The notes: generated from the sequence alone by a model not told the origin. A stretch of DNA of 64,000 nt from Paucimonas lemoignei (GCA_900475325.1 LS483371.1:4774001-4838000), one strand, 5' to 3'. Counted from the first letter of the stretch, positions 37,423-47,179 are shown. Program-made: numbers and translations.

Positions 37423-39029
37423 CAGTTCACCTCGCCTTCAAGCTGACCATTATCGATGTCGGGCTGCCTGGATTTTCTGGCTATCGGTTGTGCATCAGTT
37501 GTGGCCGCGAGCAGTGGCGCAACAGGGCGAAACTTCGTCGCGCCCCAGGCCATGAACAAGCCCGTCACCAGCGCCGTCAGGTCAAAGCCGATCAGCACCC
37601 AGTCGCCTTGTTGCAGTGACGCCAGCAGATAACCCCCACCGGTCACGATATCCAGCACTGGCAACCCGGCGAACAACACCGCGCCCAGCGCCAGTTGCTC
37701 GCGCCAGCCCTGACGCCCCTTACGCAGCAGGGCATGCAGCACGGTCAGCCCCCAGACGCTGAAGAACGCATTGATTTCCCAGTCGCTACGTTCGGCCAAG
37801 CCCACTGGCAACAGACGATTGGCCCAGAAGAACGCCGCCACTGCGACCATCAGCCCGGCCATGCCCGCCACGTTGAGCACATGCACCAGACGCAACTCCA
37901 GTGGCAACACCCCGGTTTTCGCATGTTTGACCTGCCGTTTGGCCAGCCACATCACCAAGCCAGTGCCAATCATGGCGGTGCCCGCGATGCCAAAGATGAA
38001 ATACAACCAGCGCAGCAACGGCCCGGCGAACTCGCCGATATGCAGACCGTACATGGCCCCGGAGACCAGCATCGGCCCCGAACGCGGGGTGGGCGACGTC
38101 TGCAGCACGCCGCTCACACCGTTGAAAATGAGCGCCACACCGTTGTCGTGAATGACGCTGTCAGCCGCGCTGCGAAACACGGCCACGGTGGCGTTGGCAT
38201 CACCCGGGTTGTTGACCACGATGCGCCCGACCGTGCCACCCGGCCATTGGCCCTGAGCCGCCGACAGCACCGGCATCAAAGGTGTCAGGGATGCAGGGCT
38301 TCCGGCGGCCTTGGCGCCATTGGTGCTGGGGAATATATCGGCGTAGAACGCCTGAACGTTGCCGCCATAGGACGCAATAATGCTGGCGGGCATGACCATG
38401 GACATGAAAATCACCAGACTGCTGTAGGTGATCATCAGGTGAAAAGGCAACGCCAGCACGCCAATCGCGTTATGCCCGTCAAGCCAGGAGCGCTGGCCTT
38501 TGCGCGGGCGGAAGGTGAAGAACTCCTTGAAGATCTTCTTGTGGGTAATGATCCCGGTGATCAGCGCGATGAACATCAGCATCGCGGCAGCTGTCGCCAA
38601 CCAGCGGCCCCACGGGTGAGGCATTTGCAGCTGGAAGTGGAAGCGATAGAAAAACTCGCCGCCCATGCTACTGCGGGTTTCGATTTCGGCACCCGTCTGC
38701 GGATCGAGACTCTTGCGCATGAAACCACGCCGCCCTTCCTGCCCCGGCGCCTGCCACATCACGCCGAGCGCCGGGTCACGGTCGTCGGGCAGGCTGATGA
38801 ACCAGCGCGACGCACCTGCTGCGTTGTGCTGCAGATAAGCCTGGGCGCGCTCCATGCTCGCCGCTGCCGGAACCGAACGCACGGGGATTTCCGGGTGAGT
38901 CCAGCGGTTAATCTCGGCCTTGAAATAGGACATCGTCCCGGTGAGGAATATCGCGAACAGCAGCCAGCCGAAAATCAGCCCGATCCAGGTGTGCAGCCAG
39001 GCCATTGCCTGACGGAAGCCCTCTTTCAT
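37422..39029 (-). CDS. PepSY-associated inner-membrane protein, likely siderophore reductase
   Basis: A 535-residue protein with the PepSY_TM layout: first helix at about residues 10-35 (WLHTWIGLIFGWLLFAIF), a large periplasmic part, paired helices with histidines (FRFHFQLQMPHPWGRW, WLDGHNAIGVLALPFHLMI), and four C-terminal helices. Members such as FoxB and PiuB reduce ferric siderophores at the inner membrane. The start at 39029 overlaps the DUF3649 stop by four bases; the longer open frame upstream is not needed. Confidence 0.9.
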   Translation of the reverse strand: MKEGFRQAMAWLHTWIGLIFGWLLFAIFLTGTMSYFKAEINRWTHPEIPVRSVPAAASMERAQAYLQHNAAGASRWFISLPDDRDPALGVMWQAPGQEGRRGFMRKSLDPQTGAEIETRSSMGGEFFYRFHFQLQMPHPWGRWLATAAAMLMFIALITGIITHKKIFKEFFTFRPRKGQRSWLDGHNAIGVLALPFHLMITYSSLVIFMSMVMPASIIASYGGNVQAFYADIFPSTNGAKAAGSPASLTPLMPVLSAAQGQWPGGTVGRIVVNNPGDANATVAVFRSAADSVIHDNGVALIFNGVSGVLQTSPTPRSGPMLVSGAMYGLHIGEFAGPLLRWLYFIFGIAGTAMIGTGLVMWLAKRQVKHAKTGVLPLELRLVHVLNVAGMAGLMVAVAAFFWANRLLPVGLAERSDWEINAFFSVWGLTVLHALLRKGRQGWREQLALGAVLFAGLPVLDIVTGGGYLLASLQQGDWVLIGFDLTALVTGLFMAWGATKFRPVAPLLAATTDAQPIARKSRQPDIDNGQLEGEVN

Positions 39030-39355
39030 GACAACCACCGCCCAAGACCAAACACAGCCGCCAGCACTGCAGCGGGTAACAGAATGCCAAACCATGCCCG
39101 CCAGGCCGTGCGGCACGCAAAGCACCAGATCACCGCGCCCAGGTACGCCAGGAATGACAGCAGCATGCCGGTCACCACGGCATCAGCCCGGGACATCGGC
39201 AACCACTGGGTCAGGCACACGCTGGTCAGCGCTGCGAGCAGGTAACCGCCTAACAGCGCAGCCAGAGTCCGCGAGGTGACCGCCAGACGATAGGCGAGCG
39301 ACACTTGGGCGCTTTTGGATTTGCGCGCCGGTTTCTTGATCTGTGAAGTGTCCAT
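39026..39355 (-). CDS. DUF3649 small membrane protein
   Basis: A 109-residue protein with a short basic N-terminus and three membrane helices (SRTLAALLGGYLLAAL, AVVTGMLLSFLAYLGAVIW, and GILLPAAVLAAVFGLG). It is the first gene of the PepSY operon. The start at 39355 (MDTSQIKKP) is preferred on family length, with an alternative five codons upstream at 39370. The Fur-like site at 39494-39512 lies between it and the divergent fecI gene. Confidence 0.82.
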   Translation of the reverse strand: MDTSQIKKPARKSKSAQVSLAYRLAVTSRTLAALLGGYLLAALTSVCLTQWLPMSRADAVVTGMLLSFLAYLGAVIWCFACRTAWRAWFGILLPAAVLAAVFGLGRWLS

Positions 39356-39493
39356 CGTTGCGCCGTCCATTAACGCGCACCCGCCCGGGACTGGCAGCAC
39401 ACAGTGGAGCAACGGCGATGAATCGGCATGGGGCATTCCTGATGAGGGGCTATCACGCGGGGGTTTTGTTACCAAATGCGCGCGCAGACCGCA

Positions 39494-39512
39494 ATATTAA
39501 TGATAAATATTC
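39494..39512. promoter_or_regulatory. Fur box between the two divergent iron operons
   Basis: ATTAATGATAAATATTCTC matches the Fur consensus GATAATGATAATCATTATC at 14 of 19 positions. It is upstream of both the DUF3649 operon and fecI, so one site could repress both when iron is plentiful. Confidence 0.65.
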
Positions 39513-39550
39513 TCATACGCAAAAGAGTCTGACAGAATCTGCGCCAATTA

Positions 39551-40081
39551 ATGATTCATCGCGGACTGCAGCAGCTCATGCCCAACGCCCAATACGTGCT
39601 CAACGACACTGTCGAAGGCCTGTATCACGCCCATCACAACTGGCTGACAGGCTGGTTGCGGCGTCGGCTTGGCTGCCCGCACAGCGCAGCGGACCTGGCT
39701 CAGGACACCTTTGTCAAAGTCCTGCTGGCCCGCGATACGCCGCAGATCGTCGAGCCTAGGGCGTTCCTGACCACCATCGCGAAGCGCGTGCTGTGCAACC
39801 ACTACCGGCGCCAGGATCTGGAACGCGCCTATTACCAGACGCTGCTGGAAATGCCCGAATGCGTCGCGCCGTCCGAAGAAGAGCGGGCGATCATTCTGGA
39901 AACCCTGGTGGAACTGGACCAACTGCTCGACGGTCTGCCCATGGCGGTCAAACGGGCGTTTCTGTTATCTCAGGTGGACGGGCTGAGCCACGGCGAAATC
40001 GCCGAGCAGTTAGGGGTCTCCATCGCCACGGTCAAACGCCACCTGAACAAGGCGGCCTTGCGTTGCTACTTCTCGCTATGA
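39551..40081 (+). CDS. fecI: ECF sigma factor FecI (module 2)
   Basis: A 176-residue iron-responsive sigma factor. Region 2 is SAADLAQDTFVKVLLARD and region 4 has LPMAVKRAFLLSQVDGLSHGEIAEQLGVSIATVKRHL. It is assigned as FecI because the downstream receptor is clearly FecA-like. An alternative start at 39578 (MPNAQYV) is nine codons in; neither start has a strong ribosome site. A Fur box lies about 40 bases upstream. Ten bases separate it from fecR. Confidence 0.9.
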   Translation: MIHRGLQQLMPNAQYVLNDTVEGLYHAHHNWLTGWLRRRLGCPHSAADLAQDTFVKVLLARDTPQIVEPRAFLTTIAKRVLCNHYRRQDLERAYYQTLLEMPECVAPSEEERAIILETLVELDQLLDGLPMAVKRAFLLSQVDGLSHGEIAEQLGVSIATVKRHLNKAALRCYFSL

Positions 40082-40091
40082 CCAAGCCGCT

Positions 40092-41069
40092 ATGAACAGC
40101 AATGCCGAATCACTGAACAAGTCCGACATTTCGCCTCAGGTGGCCGAGCAGGCGGTCGGTTGGCTGATTGAAATGCAGAGCGGCTCGTTTGCCGCGCAGC
40201 GCCAGCAGGCGTGGCAACACTGGCTCAACAGCAATGGCGAACACCAGCGCGCCTGGGCGCATATTCAGCGGGTCAATCAGCGTTTGAGCGGGCTCTCTTC
40301 GCCCTTGGCCCACGCTGCGCTCAATGCGCCGAAATCCGCAGGCCGTCGTCAGGCGCTGAAGCTGCTCCTGTTATTGGGTGCAGGTTCGGCGGCAGGCTGG
40401 GGACTGCGGGATCAGATCGCCTTGCAGCCCCTGCTGGCCGACTATCACAACGGCGTGGGCGAGCGGCGCAAGATTGCCCTGGTCGATGGCAGCCAGATCC
40501 ATCTCAACACCGCCAGCGCCATCGATGTGCGTTTCGATGCCCAGCAACGCCTGATCAAGCTGCTGCAAGGCGAGATCCTGCTGACCGCAGCCAACGACTC
40601 ACGCCCGCTGAACCTGCTCACCGCCGAGGGCCGCATCCAGCCGACCTCCCCCGACAGCCGATTTGACGTGCGCCAACTGGAGGGCAAAACCCGGCTGGCG
40701 GTGTTCAGCGGCAGCGTGCAGATCAGCCCGACCACTTTTCCCGGCCCAGGCTTGCAGGTGCAGGCGCAGCAGCAGGTGGTGTTCAACCGCAATGCCTGGG
40801 AACCGGTGCGGCCGGTGGATGCCAGCAGCGGCGCCTGGGCGGACGGCATGCTGGTGGCCGCGCACATGCGCCTGGAGGATTTCCTCGCCGAGCTCAGCCG
40901 CTACCGCCGTGGCCGACTGGAATGCGACGCCAAAGTCGCCGATTTGCTGATTTCCGGCAGCTATCCATTGGCCAACAGCGAGCGAATCCTCGACCTGCTG
41001 GCGGTGGCGCTGCCGGTGCGCGTCAAACGGTTTACCCGGTACTGGGTGACGGTTGAGGCGCGGGTTTAG
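40092..41069 (+). CDS. fecR: FecR anti-sigma regulator (module 2)
   Basis: A 325-residue FecR protein with a cytoplasmic DUF4880 region (AEQAVGWLIEMQSG, QQAWQHWLNSNGEHQRAWAH), a membrane helix at about residues 93-110, and a periplasmic FecR domain (VGERRKIALVDGSQIHLNTAS). The C-terminal domain with SGSYPLANSERILDLLA matches the STN-binding end of the family. It passes the ferric citrate signal from FecA to FecI. Confidence 0.92.
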   Translation: MNSNAESLNKSDISPQVAEQAVGWLIEMQSGSFAAQRQQAWQHWLNSNGEHQRAWAHIQRVNQRLSGLSSPLAHAALNAPKSAGRRQALKLLLLLGAGSAAGWGLRDQIALQPLLADYHNGVGERRKIALVDGSQIHLNTASAIDVRFDAQQRLIKLLQGEILLTAANDSRPLNLLTAEGRIQPTSPDSRFDVRQLEGKTRLAVFSGSVQISPTTFPGPGLQVQAQQQVVFNRNAWEPVRPVDASSGAWADGMLVAAHMRLEDFLAELSRYRRGRLECDAKVADLLISGSYPLANSERILDLLAVALPVRVKRFTRYWVTVEARV

Positions 41070-41099
41070 GGGTGACTGCTTTTCAGGGGCTGAATCTGA

Positions 41100-41175
41100 C
41101 TGTAGGAGCTGCCGCAGGCTGCGAAGGCGATTCATCCTGACACACCGCTTTCGCCGCCTGCGGCAGCTCCTACAG
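41100..41175. repeat. REP element, family A, between fecR and fecA
   Basis: TGTAGGAGCTGCCGCAGG pairs with CCTGCGGCAGCTCCTACA. Confidence 0.92.
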
Positions 41176-41193
41176 TTGATCCGGGCGAATCCT

Positions 41194-41285
41194 GTGGGAG
41201 CGAATTCATTCGCGAAGGCGGTGTTCCAATTGGACAAATATGTGTTGGATGTACCGGCCCCTTCGCGAATGAATTCGCTCCCACA
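41194..41285. repeat. REP element, family B, between fecR and fecA
   Basis: Arms GGGAGCGAATTCATTCGCG and its complement. With the family A copy it fills most of the 329-base fecR-fecA gap; the last 110 bases should hold the FecI-dependent fecA promoter, which could not be pinned down. Confidence 0.92.
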
Positions 41286-41398
41286 ATTTATCTCCCGTTG
41301 AGCCCCTGAAAATATTCTTCAAAAACCATGAGCCGTTTCTGCGTCCTCGCGTGACAGACAGGAAAAGCACCTTAATCGTCTCGTCAAAGGACTCCCGC

Positions 41399-43753
41399 AT
41401 GTCAGCTCGCCCAAGCCGTGTTTCCCCCCTCGCCCGCTCGTTGCGGCACATTCTGTTCGGTGCCGGGCTGTCCCTGTGCGGCGTTGCGCTGGCACAGGCA
41501 GCTGACACCATCAGCAAGCCGTATCACATCGCGCCAAGTGCACTGGAAACCGCGCTGAATCAGTTCGGTCGGGAAGCGGGCGTGCTGATTTCCTTTGGCT
41601 CGCAGATCACCGCTGGCATGCAGAGCCGTGGACTGGAGGGTGAATACACGCCTGAGCAAGGGCTGGCGGCACTGCTTGAAGGCACCGGGCTGCAAGCCAC
41701 TGCCGATGGCCAGGAAGGTTTCACCCTGCAACCGGTCAGCGCCGTGGCCAATGGGCCAATCGAGCTGGGCGCCTCCACGGTGGTCGGCGACTGGTTGGGC
41801 GAAGCGCAGCAGACCGATGTGTTTGAACACCCCGGCGCACGTGATGTGATCCGTCGTGAAGAGATCGATCGCATCGGCGCCACCAGCGCCCGCGACGTGC
41901 TCAACCGTATACCCGGCGTCAATGCTCCGGAAAATAACGGCACCGGCAGCCACGACATGGCGCTGAACTTCGGCATTCGCGGCCTCAATCCGCGCCTGGC
42001 ATCGCGATCGACGGTGTTGATGGACGGCATCCCGGTGCCCTTCGCGCCGTACGGTCAGCCACAACTGTCTTTCGCGCCGATCAGCATGGGCAACATGGAT
42101 GCCGTGGACGTGGTGCGCGGCGGTGGTGCAGTGCGTTACGGCCCACAGAACGTCGGCGGTATCGTCAACTTCGTGACCCGTGCCATCCCCGACGCGCCGA
42201 CGGTCAAAGGCGGTTTCCAGACCGAGACCAGCCCTTCCTCCAGCCGGGATGGCTTCAAAACCACTGGCAATCTGCTGGCTGGCGGCACGGCTGACAACGG
42301 CCTGGGCGGCGCGATTCTCTACTCCGGCGTGCGTGGCGGTGACTGGCGCGAACACAGCGATACCGGGATCGACGACCTGATCCTCAAGGGCAAATATCAG
42401 ATCGACGATGCCAACAGCGTCAACGCCATGGCCCAGTATTACGAAGGTCGTGCGGACATGCCCGGAGGCCTGAGCACGGCGGCCTACAAAGAAGATCCGT
42501 ACCAGTCGACCCGCCCCAAGGATGAGTTCTGGGGCCGTCGCACGCTGGTCAACTTCGGCTATCGCTACGAGCAGGATGCCCGGGTGTTCACCGCCAATAC
42601 CTTCTTCACCAAAACCCTGCGCAGCGGTTACCTGGATCAGGGTAGTTTCGTGTCCCTGTCGCCTCGCGAATATTGGGTGCGCGGTATCGAAACCCGCTTC
42701 TCCCAAGGCTTCGCGCTGGGTGAAAGCTGGAACGAAGTCGGCGTCGGCTATCGCTACATCAACGAAGCCGGACACGAAATGCGCTATCGCACGCCGACCG
42801 CCGCCAACGTGCTGCCGACCACCAACAGCACCAATGACCGCGATACCCGAGGCTCGACCGAAGCTCACGCGATCTACATCGATGACCGTATCGACATCGG
42901 CAAGTGGACGTTCACTCCGGGCATCCGCTACGAGATGATCGACTCGGCGCAGAACAACAACCTGACCAACGTCAAATACCAGGGCGACTACACCACTGCG
43001 CTGCCCGCGTTGAACGTGCTGTATCACCTGACCGACAGCTGGAACCTGTACGCCAACACCGAAGGTTCGTTCGGCAGCGTGCAGTACAGCCAGATGCCCA
43101 ACCGTGTCGCGGGTGGCGAAGTGAAACCCGAGAAAGCCCGGACCTGGGAATTGGGTACGCGCTATGACAACGGCAACCTGCGAGCAGAAATCGGTGCGTT
43201 CCTGATCAACTTCGACAACCAGTACGAAAGCAACCAGACCAACGACACCGTCATCGCACGCGGCGAGACGCGTCATCAGGGTATTGAAACCAGCGTCAAC
43301 TATGCGCTGTCAGGTTTGAGCCCGGCACTGGCCGGTTTTGATGTGTACGCCACCTATGCGTTCGTCGATGCGACCATCCGCGAAGACGGCCCGAACAAAG
43401 GCAACCGTGTGCCGTTTGCGTCAAAGCACAAAGGCACCCTCGGCGTGGGTTACACCGAAGGCCCGTGGAAGCTGAATCTGGACAGTTCGTATCAGAGTGA
43501 TCAGTTTGCCGATAACGCCAACACGGCGGCAGAAAGCGTGGATGGCAGCACCGGCAAGATCCCCGGCTACATGCTGTTCAGCACCCGCGCCGCGTACGAC
43601 TTCGGCCCGCAGCTAAATGACCTGAGCGTCGCGGTGGGGGTGAAAAACATCCTCAACCACGAATACTTCACCCGCTCGTTCGACGACAACAACAAAGGCA
43701 AATACATCGGCGAACCACGCACGGTGTATGTGCAGACGTCGGTGGCGTTTTAA
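41399..43753 (+). CDS. fecA: Ferric citrate outer-membrane receptor FecA
   Basis: A 784-residue TonB-dependent transporter for ferric dicitrate. The start at 41399 follows AAGGA by eight bases; a GTG 16 codons upstream is less likely. Signal peptide ends at AQAAD; a STN signalling domain follows (HIAPSALETALNQFGREAGV). The plug has RGLNPRLASRSTVLMDGIPV and VRGGGAVRYGPQNVGGIVNF, and the barrel has LYANTEGSFGSVQYSQ and LINFDNQYESNQTNDTV, stretches recalled as almost the same in E. coli FecA. The protein ends in QTSVAF. No fecBCDE transporter genes are in the window. Confidence 0.94.
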   Translation: MSARPSRVSPLARSLRHILFGAGLSLCGVALAQAADTISKPYHIAPSALETALNQFGREAGVLISFGSQITAGMQSRGLEGEYTPEQGLAALLEGTGLQATADGQEGFTLQPVSAVANGPIELGASTVVGDWLGEAQQTDVFEHPGARDVIRREEIDRIGATSARDVLNRIPGVNAPENNGTGSHDMALNFGIRGLNPRLASRSTVLMDGIPVPFAPYGQPQLSFAPISMGNMDAVDVVRGGGAVRYGPQNVGGIVNFVTRAIPDAPTVKGGFQTETSPSSSRDGFKTTGNLLAGGTADNGLGGAILYSGVRGGDWREHSDTGIDDLILKGKYQIDDANSVNAMAQYYEGRADMPGGLSTAAYKEDPYQSTRPKDEFWGRRTLVNFGYRYEQDARVFTANTFFTKTLRSGYLDQGSFVSLSPREYWVRGIETRFSQGFALGESWNEVGVGYRYINEAGHEMRYRTPTAANVLPTTNSTNDRDTRGSTEAHAIYIDDRIDIGKWTFTPGIRYEMIDSAQNNNLTNVKYQGDYTTALPALNVLYHLTDSWNLYANTEGSFGSVQYSQMPNRVAGGEVKPEKARTWELGTRYDNGNLRAEIGAFLINFDNQYESNQTNDTVIARGETRHQGIETSVNYALSGLSPALAGFDVYATYAFVDATIREDGPNKGNRVPFASKHKGTLGVGYTEGPWKLNLDSSYQSDQFADNANTAAESVDGSTGKIPGYMLFSTRAAYDFGPQLNDLSVAVGVKNILNHEYFTRSFDDNNKGKYIGEPRTVYVQTSVAF

Positions 43754-43790
43754 ACCAGACGCGGTGTGTCAGACACACCGCCGCTTCCTT

Positions 43791-43880
43791 GTGGGACCGG
43801 CTTTAGCCGGGAATAGGCCAGAACATTTTCAGCAGATGTGTTGCCAGAAATGCCGCCTTCCCGGCTAAAGCCGGTCCCAC
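43791..43880. repeat. REP element, family C
   Basis: Arms GTGGGACCGGCTTTAGCC and its complement, between the convergent fecA and hydroxamate-receptor genes. Confidence 0.92.
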
Positions 43881-43961
43881 GTCGTCACGTTAGCAATACC
43901 GCGTCCGGCCTAATCGCGGGCAAGCGCGCTCCTAAGGGCTCAGCGCGCCTCGCTATTCAAC

Positions 43962-46457
43962 TTACCAACGATACGTCGCACTCGCCTGCACGGTCCGTTG
44001 CGACCCATACCAGCACCAGCCATAACCGCTGCATGACGCGACGTATTCCTTGTTGGCGAGGTTGGTGACGTTCAGCGCCAGACGCAGGTTGTCCATCGGG
44101 TTGTACAGGCTCGGGATGTCGTAATGCGCGGCGGCGTCGAACAAGGTGTAGCCCGGTACCTTCAGCGAATTGGCCTCGTCGCCATAAGTAGACCCCACAT
44201 AACGCGCGCCGCCGCCCACGCCAAAGCCTTTGAGCTCGCCGTTACGGAAGGTGTAATCCACCCACGCCGAAGCGGTGTGACGCGGGATGGCGACCAGTGT
44301 CTTGCCTTCAGCCGATTCTGCCGGACCATTGGCGGCGCCACTGCCCGGCGACACGCTGACGGTGTTGTTGGATTTGCTGGTCTTGGCATCCAGATACGCA
44401 TACGCCGCCGTGATATCCAGGTTGTCGCTCAGGCTGGCCTTGCCCTCCAGCTCGAAACCACGGGACTGCACTTCACCGGACTGAATCTGGCAACGCGAAC
44501 CGTTACACAGGTTGGTGACCACCGGATCCAGGGTCAACACATTGGACTTGCGCAGATCAAACACCGCCGCAGTGATGAAGCTGTTGCTGCCCGGCGGTTG
44601 ATACTTGATGCCCAGTTCGTACTGCTTGCCCTCGGTGGGGTCGAAGGGTTTGGCATTCAGACCAGTACCCGATTGCGGCTCGAAGGATTCGGAATAGCTG
44701 ACATACGGCGCCAGGCCGTTGTCGAACAGGTACACCAGACCCAGACGCCCGGTGAATGCTTCGCTGTCGATACCGCTTTTGGTTTTCACCCCGTTGGCGA
44801 TGCGCGTGGACGTGGTGCTGCTTTCGGCCCAGTCATAACGACCGCCCGCCAGGAACACCCATTTATCCCACTTCATCTGCTCTTGCAGGTACAGGCCTTT
44901 CTGCTCGGCACGGGTCGTGGCGTCAGCGGTGTAGGTGACCGGAGTATAGGCCGCGCCATACACCGGGTCGAAGATGTCCAGATTCGGTGCGGTACCGCTG
45001 CCGGATTTGGTATCGGTGCTGGTGTTCTGATAATCGGCGCCAAACAACACGGTGTGCTGCAGCGGCCCGGTCGCGAATTTGGCCTGCGCCTGGTTATCCA
45101 GGGTGTAGGAATCCAGGTTCACGTCAGTGGCAATCGCGCTACGGGTCAGCGTGCGGTAATCGGCCTGCAGGGCGCTGTTGTAGATGCTGCGATACAGGCC
45201 TTCGCTGCGCAGATAGCGGGCATTCTGGCGAACGGTCCAGACATCGTTGATGTGATGCTCGAACAGGTAGCCCAGGGCGTAGTACTTGCGGTCAATCTTC
45301 TCGAAGCTCTTCTCGCCGTCATAGAAATCGACGTCGATGTCACGGCCAATGGGGCTGTTCAGCACTGAGCCATAGGCGGGCACCGCGCCGTAGGAACCGG
45401 CTTTGGGGTCCGCTTGATAATTGGCGAGCAGGGTCAGCGACGTGTCCTCGCTCGGGCGCCAGGTGAAGGCTCCGGCGACGGACTGGCGACGGGTCTCGGT
45501 GTCTTCGACCTGGCCGTCCGCATCATCGAACAACCCCGACAGGCGATACGAATAGACCCCTTGATCATCCACCGGCCCGCCGAAATCGAAGGTGCTGCGC
45601 TTCTTGTCGAAGGTGCCGTAGCTCAGGCCGATTTCATGGAACGGGGTGTCGGTGGGCATTTTGCTGACCATGTTGATCACGCCGCTCGGACTGGCCTGGC
45701 CGTACAACACCGACGACGGGCCACGCAGGACTTCAACCCGCTCCAGGTCGAAGGCGTCTTTCTGTGGCGACGCATCGCGGCTGCCCGGCATACGCAAGCC
45801 ATCCAGATAGGTGGCCGGGGAAAAGCCACGCACGCTCATCTGATCGAGACGCGACGCCGTGGCGCCACGGGTTTCCGGAACCACCGCAGCGGTGTAGCGC
45901 AGGATCTGGTTAAGGCTCTGAGCACCCTGGGCGGTCATCTGGTCTTTGGTGACCACGGAAATCGACTGCGGTGTTTCGATCAGCGCCGTGTCGGTCTTGG
46001 TCCCGGTACGGCCACGGGTGGCAACGTAACCGGACACTGGGCCCGACGCGGTTTCACTGTGATAGGCGCCGTCGATGGCCGTGGCCCCCAATTCCATGGC
46101 GCCCGCGACGTTTTCTGGCGCGGCCTCGATGCGGTAGCGATTGGCCGACAACGCCGTGCCGCGCAGACCACTGCCGGCCAGCAATCGGGCCAGCGCCACG
46201 TTGGTATCGAAGCGGCCCTGCAGGCCATTGCTGTGCTTGCCGCGGGTCAGCGCCGGATCGAACGCCAGCACCAGATCGGCCTGCTCGGCCAGGGTATTGA
46301 GCGCCTGGCTCAACTCCCCCGCCGGGATGGCGAAACTGCGTGCAGTGGAGGAAGTCTGCGGCTCGGACTGGGCCGGGGCGGCACTCACGGGGGCGACGGC
46401 ACAAGCCATCAGCACGGTGAGGGCCAATGGTTGCAATGAACTGACAGGGCGTGACAT
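43962..46457 (-). CDS. TonB-dependent hydroxamate-type siderophore receptor (module 3)
   Basis: An 831-residue outer-membrane receptor. After a signal peptide (to about residue 27) it has a STN domain (FAIPAGELSQALNTLAEQAD), a plug with ETPQSISVVT and LYGQASPSGVINMVSK, and a barrel ending in SATYRW. The late CSGYGWCWYGSQRTV segment with two cysteines is typical of ferrioxamine/ferrichrome receptors such as FoxA and FiuA, so a hydroxamate ligand is likely but not proved. Its FecI/FecR pair is at 47229-48733, on the same strand but beyond the oppositely oriented hibernation-factor gene. A Fur-like site is 65 bases upstream. Confidence 0.92.
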   Translation of the reverse strand: MSRPVSSLQPLALTVLMACAVAPVSAAPAQSEPQTSSTARSFAIPAGELSQALNTLAEQADLVLAFDPALTRGKHSNGLQGRFDTNVALARLLAGSGLRGTALSANRYRIEAAPENVAGAMELGATAIDGAYHSETASGPVSGYVATRGRTGTKTDTALIETPQSISVVTKDQMTAQGAQSLNQILRYTAAVVPETRGATASRLDQMSVRGFSPATYLDGLRMPGSRDASPQKDAFDLERVEVLRGPSSVLYGQASPSGVINMVSKMPTDTPFHEIGLSYGTFDKKRSTFDFGGPVDDQGVYSYRLSGLFDDADGQVEDTETRRQSVAGAFTWRPSEDTSLTLLANYQADPKAGSYGAVPAYGSVLNSPIGRDIDVDFYDGEKSFEKIDRKYYALGYLFEHHINDVWTVRQNARYLRSEGLYRSIYNSALQADYRTLTRSAIATDVNLDSYTLDNQAQAKFATGPLQHTVLFGADYQNTSTDTKSGSGTAPNLDIFDPVYGAAYTPVTYTADATTRAEQKGLYLQEQMKWDKWVFLAGGRYDWAESSTTSTRIANGVKTKSGIDSEAFTGRLGLVYLFDNGLAPYVSYSESFEPQSGTGLNAKPFDPTEGKQYELGIKYQPPGSNSFITAAVFDLRKSNVLTLDPVVTNLCNGSRCQIQSGEVQSRGFELEGKASLSDNLDITAAYAYLDAKTSKSNNTVSVSPGSGAANGPAESAEGKTLVAIPRHTASAWVDYTFRNGELKGFGVGGGARYVGSTYGDEANSLKVPGYTLFDAAAHYDIPSLYNPMDNLRLALNVTNLANKEYVASCSGYGWCWYGSQRTVQASATYRW

Positions 46458-46521
46458 GAACGATCCTTGGCTGGTTATCGGGGTCTACCTAGCCATGACG
46501 GATGTCGACGCAAAACAGACA

Positions 46522-46540
46522 GCGAATGATAGGTATTTTC
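46522..46540. promoter_or_regulatory. Candidate Fur box upstream of module 3 receptor
   Basis: GCGAATGATAGGTATTTTC matches the 19-base Fur consensus at 13 positions and lies between the receptor gene and the hibernation-factor gene. Confidence 0.45.
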
Positions 46541-46704
46541 ATTCAATATCCGGATTTATTTTTTTGCCGCGAAATATTTCTTTCTCAATGGGGTTGAATT
46601 GTTTCCTCGCAGGCGCCAACACTGTGATTGAGCACCGACGAAATGAACCTCCTGCCACGGAGTTCGTCCGATCTCACACGAGCAAGCCTTATAAGGGAAG
46701 AACT

Positions 46705-47133
46705 ATGCAAATCCAGGTCAATTGCGATAACCACATCGAAAGCAGCATCCGACTGGAGGAGTGGGTACGAACCACTGTAGAAAGCACGCTCGAACGCTAC
46801 GAAGAGGATCTGACTCGCATCGAAGTCCACATCCGCGATGAAAACGGCGACAAGCCTGGCCCGCATGACATGCGCTGCCAGATGGAAGCCCGCCCGAAAG
46901 GTCATCAGCCAATCTCCGTTACCCATAAGGCCGACACACTGGATCAGGCAGTGGATGGCGCCGCCGTAAAACTCGACCACGCCCTTGAGCACCTATTCGG
47001 CAAATTGCGCAACAAACGCGCAGGTGCCCCCCTCATTGATGGCGCAGAATCGGAAACCGAAAATGCCGATGCCCTGTTGCAAGAGGAGTTTCTTGAAAAA
47101 GAGCAGGAAAAAGACGTCGCCCAACTGGGCTGA
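46705..47133 (+). CDS. HPF/RaiA-family ribosome hibernation factor
   Basis: A 142-residue protein of the sigma-54 modulation/S30AE family, which binds the 30S subunit and silences ribosomes in starvation or cold. The S30AE fold is at about residues 1-100 (LEEWVRTTVESTLERYEEDL, ARPKGHQPISVTHKADTLD), and an acidic tail follows. The start at 46705 has AAGGGAAG just upstream; the longer open frame that begins inside the receptor gene is not the coding region. It lies alone between a FecR gene and the TonB receptor expected to be under its control. Confidence 0.88.
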   Translation: MQIQVNCDNHIESSIRLEEWVRTTVESTLERYEEDLTRIEVHIRDENGDKPGPHDMRCQMEARPKGHQPISVTHKADTLDQAVDGAAVKLDHALEHLFGKLRNKRAGAPLIDGAESETENADALLQEEFLEKEQEKDVAQLG

Positions 47134-47179
47134 TGAATTTCTGACCCAGACTTTGCACGCCTAGGGCGTGCGCATCAAA

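Noticed and set aside
46141..46704. N-terminal extension of the ribosome hibernation factor
   Set aside because: The extra codons overlap the antisense receptor gene; the family start and ribosome site are at 46705.
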